Assembly: GCA_031177845.1 (NCBI GenBank)
Contig: JAPSGG010000146.1
Location: forward strand, 1-5,362
Direction: 5' to 3'
Length of the DNA stretch: 5,362 bases
Source of the DNA: Chromatiales bacterium
GTDB taxonomy: Bacteria; Pseudomonadota; Gammaproteobacteria; JACCYU01
Both the position numbers and the translations under genes were made by a program. The number at the start of each line of letters is the position of its first letter. The stretch's first letter is position 1. Positions 4,577 through 5,362 of the stretch are shown here, one piece after another. The notes under the pieces are model-generated. The model saw only the letters and a list, made by a program, of their open reading frames with translations, made no database searches and was not told the DNA's origin.

Positions 4577-5362
4577 CCTACCAATTGGCTATGGCCAAGC
4601 GATTCCTCGGCCGAACCAGCGGCACTCCAAAGCCTTTGGACGGAGATGCCGCACGGAGCGATGCACGCGCGCACCGGATCGCGCGGGCCGCCTCCCGGCA
4701 CACTCGTCGTGGTGCTGGTGCATGGGATGATCATCTCCAGCAGCTACATGGTGCCCGCCGCCAAGCGCCTCGCGCCATTGTGCACGGTCTACGCCGTAGA
4801 GCTTGCCCGGCTACGGTCAGAGCTACAAGCCCTGGCCGATTTTGGGGTTCCACAAACCGCCGACGCCCTGGCGGCCTGGGTGGAGGCGATGGGCCTAGCC
4901 AGGGCCACTTCGCAGGCAACTCCTTCGGCTGCCAGATCTTGGCCGAATTTGCGGTGCGGCATCCCCGAGCGGGTGGATCAACTGGCCTTGCAAGGACCCA
5001 CTGTGGAAGCCCAGGCGCGCACCCTCGGGCAATAGTTGATCCTAATAGTGCGTGACCCCCATTGGAACCGAATTCGCTAGGCCTGCTGCAGCTCCAAGCC
5101 TATCGGGCGACGGGGCTGCGACGGGAATGGGAGACGATCAAGTTGGTGCTAGCGAATCGCATCGAAGAGCGGCTATCACTCATTCATGCACTGACCTTGG
5201 TGGTGCGCGGCGAGAAGGACCAGATCGTGCCTCAACGCTGGGCTGCGGAACTCACGCGACTCTTGCCCCACGGCGAGCTGCGGATCATCCCGGGAGGATC
5301 CCATGCCTTGAACTACGCTTGCCTAGACGAATTTGTGGCGGTGATGAAACCGTTTCTACGGC
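4577..5362 (+). pseudogene. Alpha/beta hydrolase, full length but with multiple frameshifts and a stop
   Basis: Stitching three frames gives nearly a whole alpha/beta hydrolase (~260 residues) running to the window end. The oxyanion-hole strand VVVLVHGM (~4709-4732) leads into SSSYMVPAAKRLAPL. A +1 shift at ~4805 is needed to read LPGYGQSYKPWPILG. A -1 shift at the T4G4 run (~4838-4845) restores TADALAAWVEAMGLA. A -1 shift at ~4905 gives HFAGNSFGCQILAEFAVRHP, with nucleophile elbow GNSFG. A +1 shift in CCCC (~4963-4966) gives ERVDQLALQGPTVEAQARTL. TAG at 5033-5035 replaces what was probably CAG. A -1 shift at ~5057-5061 opens the last ~100 codons, with the acid in VVRGEKDQIVP, the catalytic His in GGSHALNY and the end VMKPFLR. 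All three catalytic residues survive but no continuous product is possible. An in-frame stop (4574-4576) marks the upstream limit; ATG at 4646 or 4664 lacks a good SD. Confidence 0.85.

Noticed and set aside
4573..5055. 160-codon plus-strand ORF as a separate gene
   Set aside because: Only its middle part (HFAGNSFGCQILAEF) is real protein sequence, belonging to the frameshifted hydrolase; the rest is out of frame.

Overview
The window looks like chromosomal DNA of a GC-rich proteobacterium. Gene types, SD-type ribosome binding sites and protein family flavour fit a gamma-, beta- or acidithiobacillia-like genome, but nothing visible fixes the genus. There is no rRNA, tRNA, CRISPR array or intact mobile element. 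The left ~3.1 kb carries three intact-looking genes. The right ~2.1 kb is mostly gene debris around one small intact ORF.

Layout, left to right. (1) The end of a FabG-type short-chain dehydrogenase/reductase on +, lacking only its first dozen or so codons at the window edge. (2) A 200-bp convergent gap with two perfect hairpins, probably terminators. (3) On -, a small exported EF-hand protein with a clear signal peptide. (4) A ~320-bp gap with no convincing gene. (5) On -, a two-domain protein made of an aminoglycoside-phosphotransferase-like kinase domain fused to a P-loop kinase/ATPase (COG2187 + COG0645 type). (6) Divergent from it on +, a universal stress protein (UspA family) pseudogene. 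(7) On -, a 70-codon helical conserved hypothetical. (8) A ~280-bp gap with a 16-bp tandem repeat. (9) On -, the C-terminal remnant of a second SDR. (10) On +, a full-length but badly broken alpha/beta hydrolase that runs to the window end.

How the genes relate. The APH-AAA kinase beside a universal stress protein recalls the Rv2004c/Rv2005c pair of the Mycobacterium tuberculosis dormancy (DosR) regulon. That suggests the two were once a stress- or dormancy-linked divergent pair, of which the USP partner has since decayed here. The FabG-like enzyme probably belongs to a fatty-acid or polyhydroxyalkanoate-type operon that begins left of the window. The EF-hand gene appears to be a monocistronic unit.

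No clearly new multi-gene system is visible. The most notable points are the one-sided decay of the USP/kinase pair, the run of three pseudogenes contrasted with intact neighbours, the ambiguous start of the kinase gene, and the unassigned small proteins.
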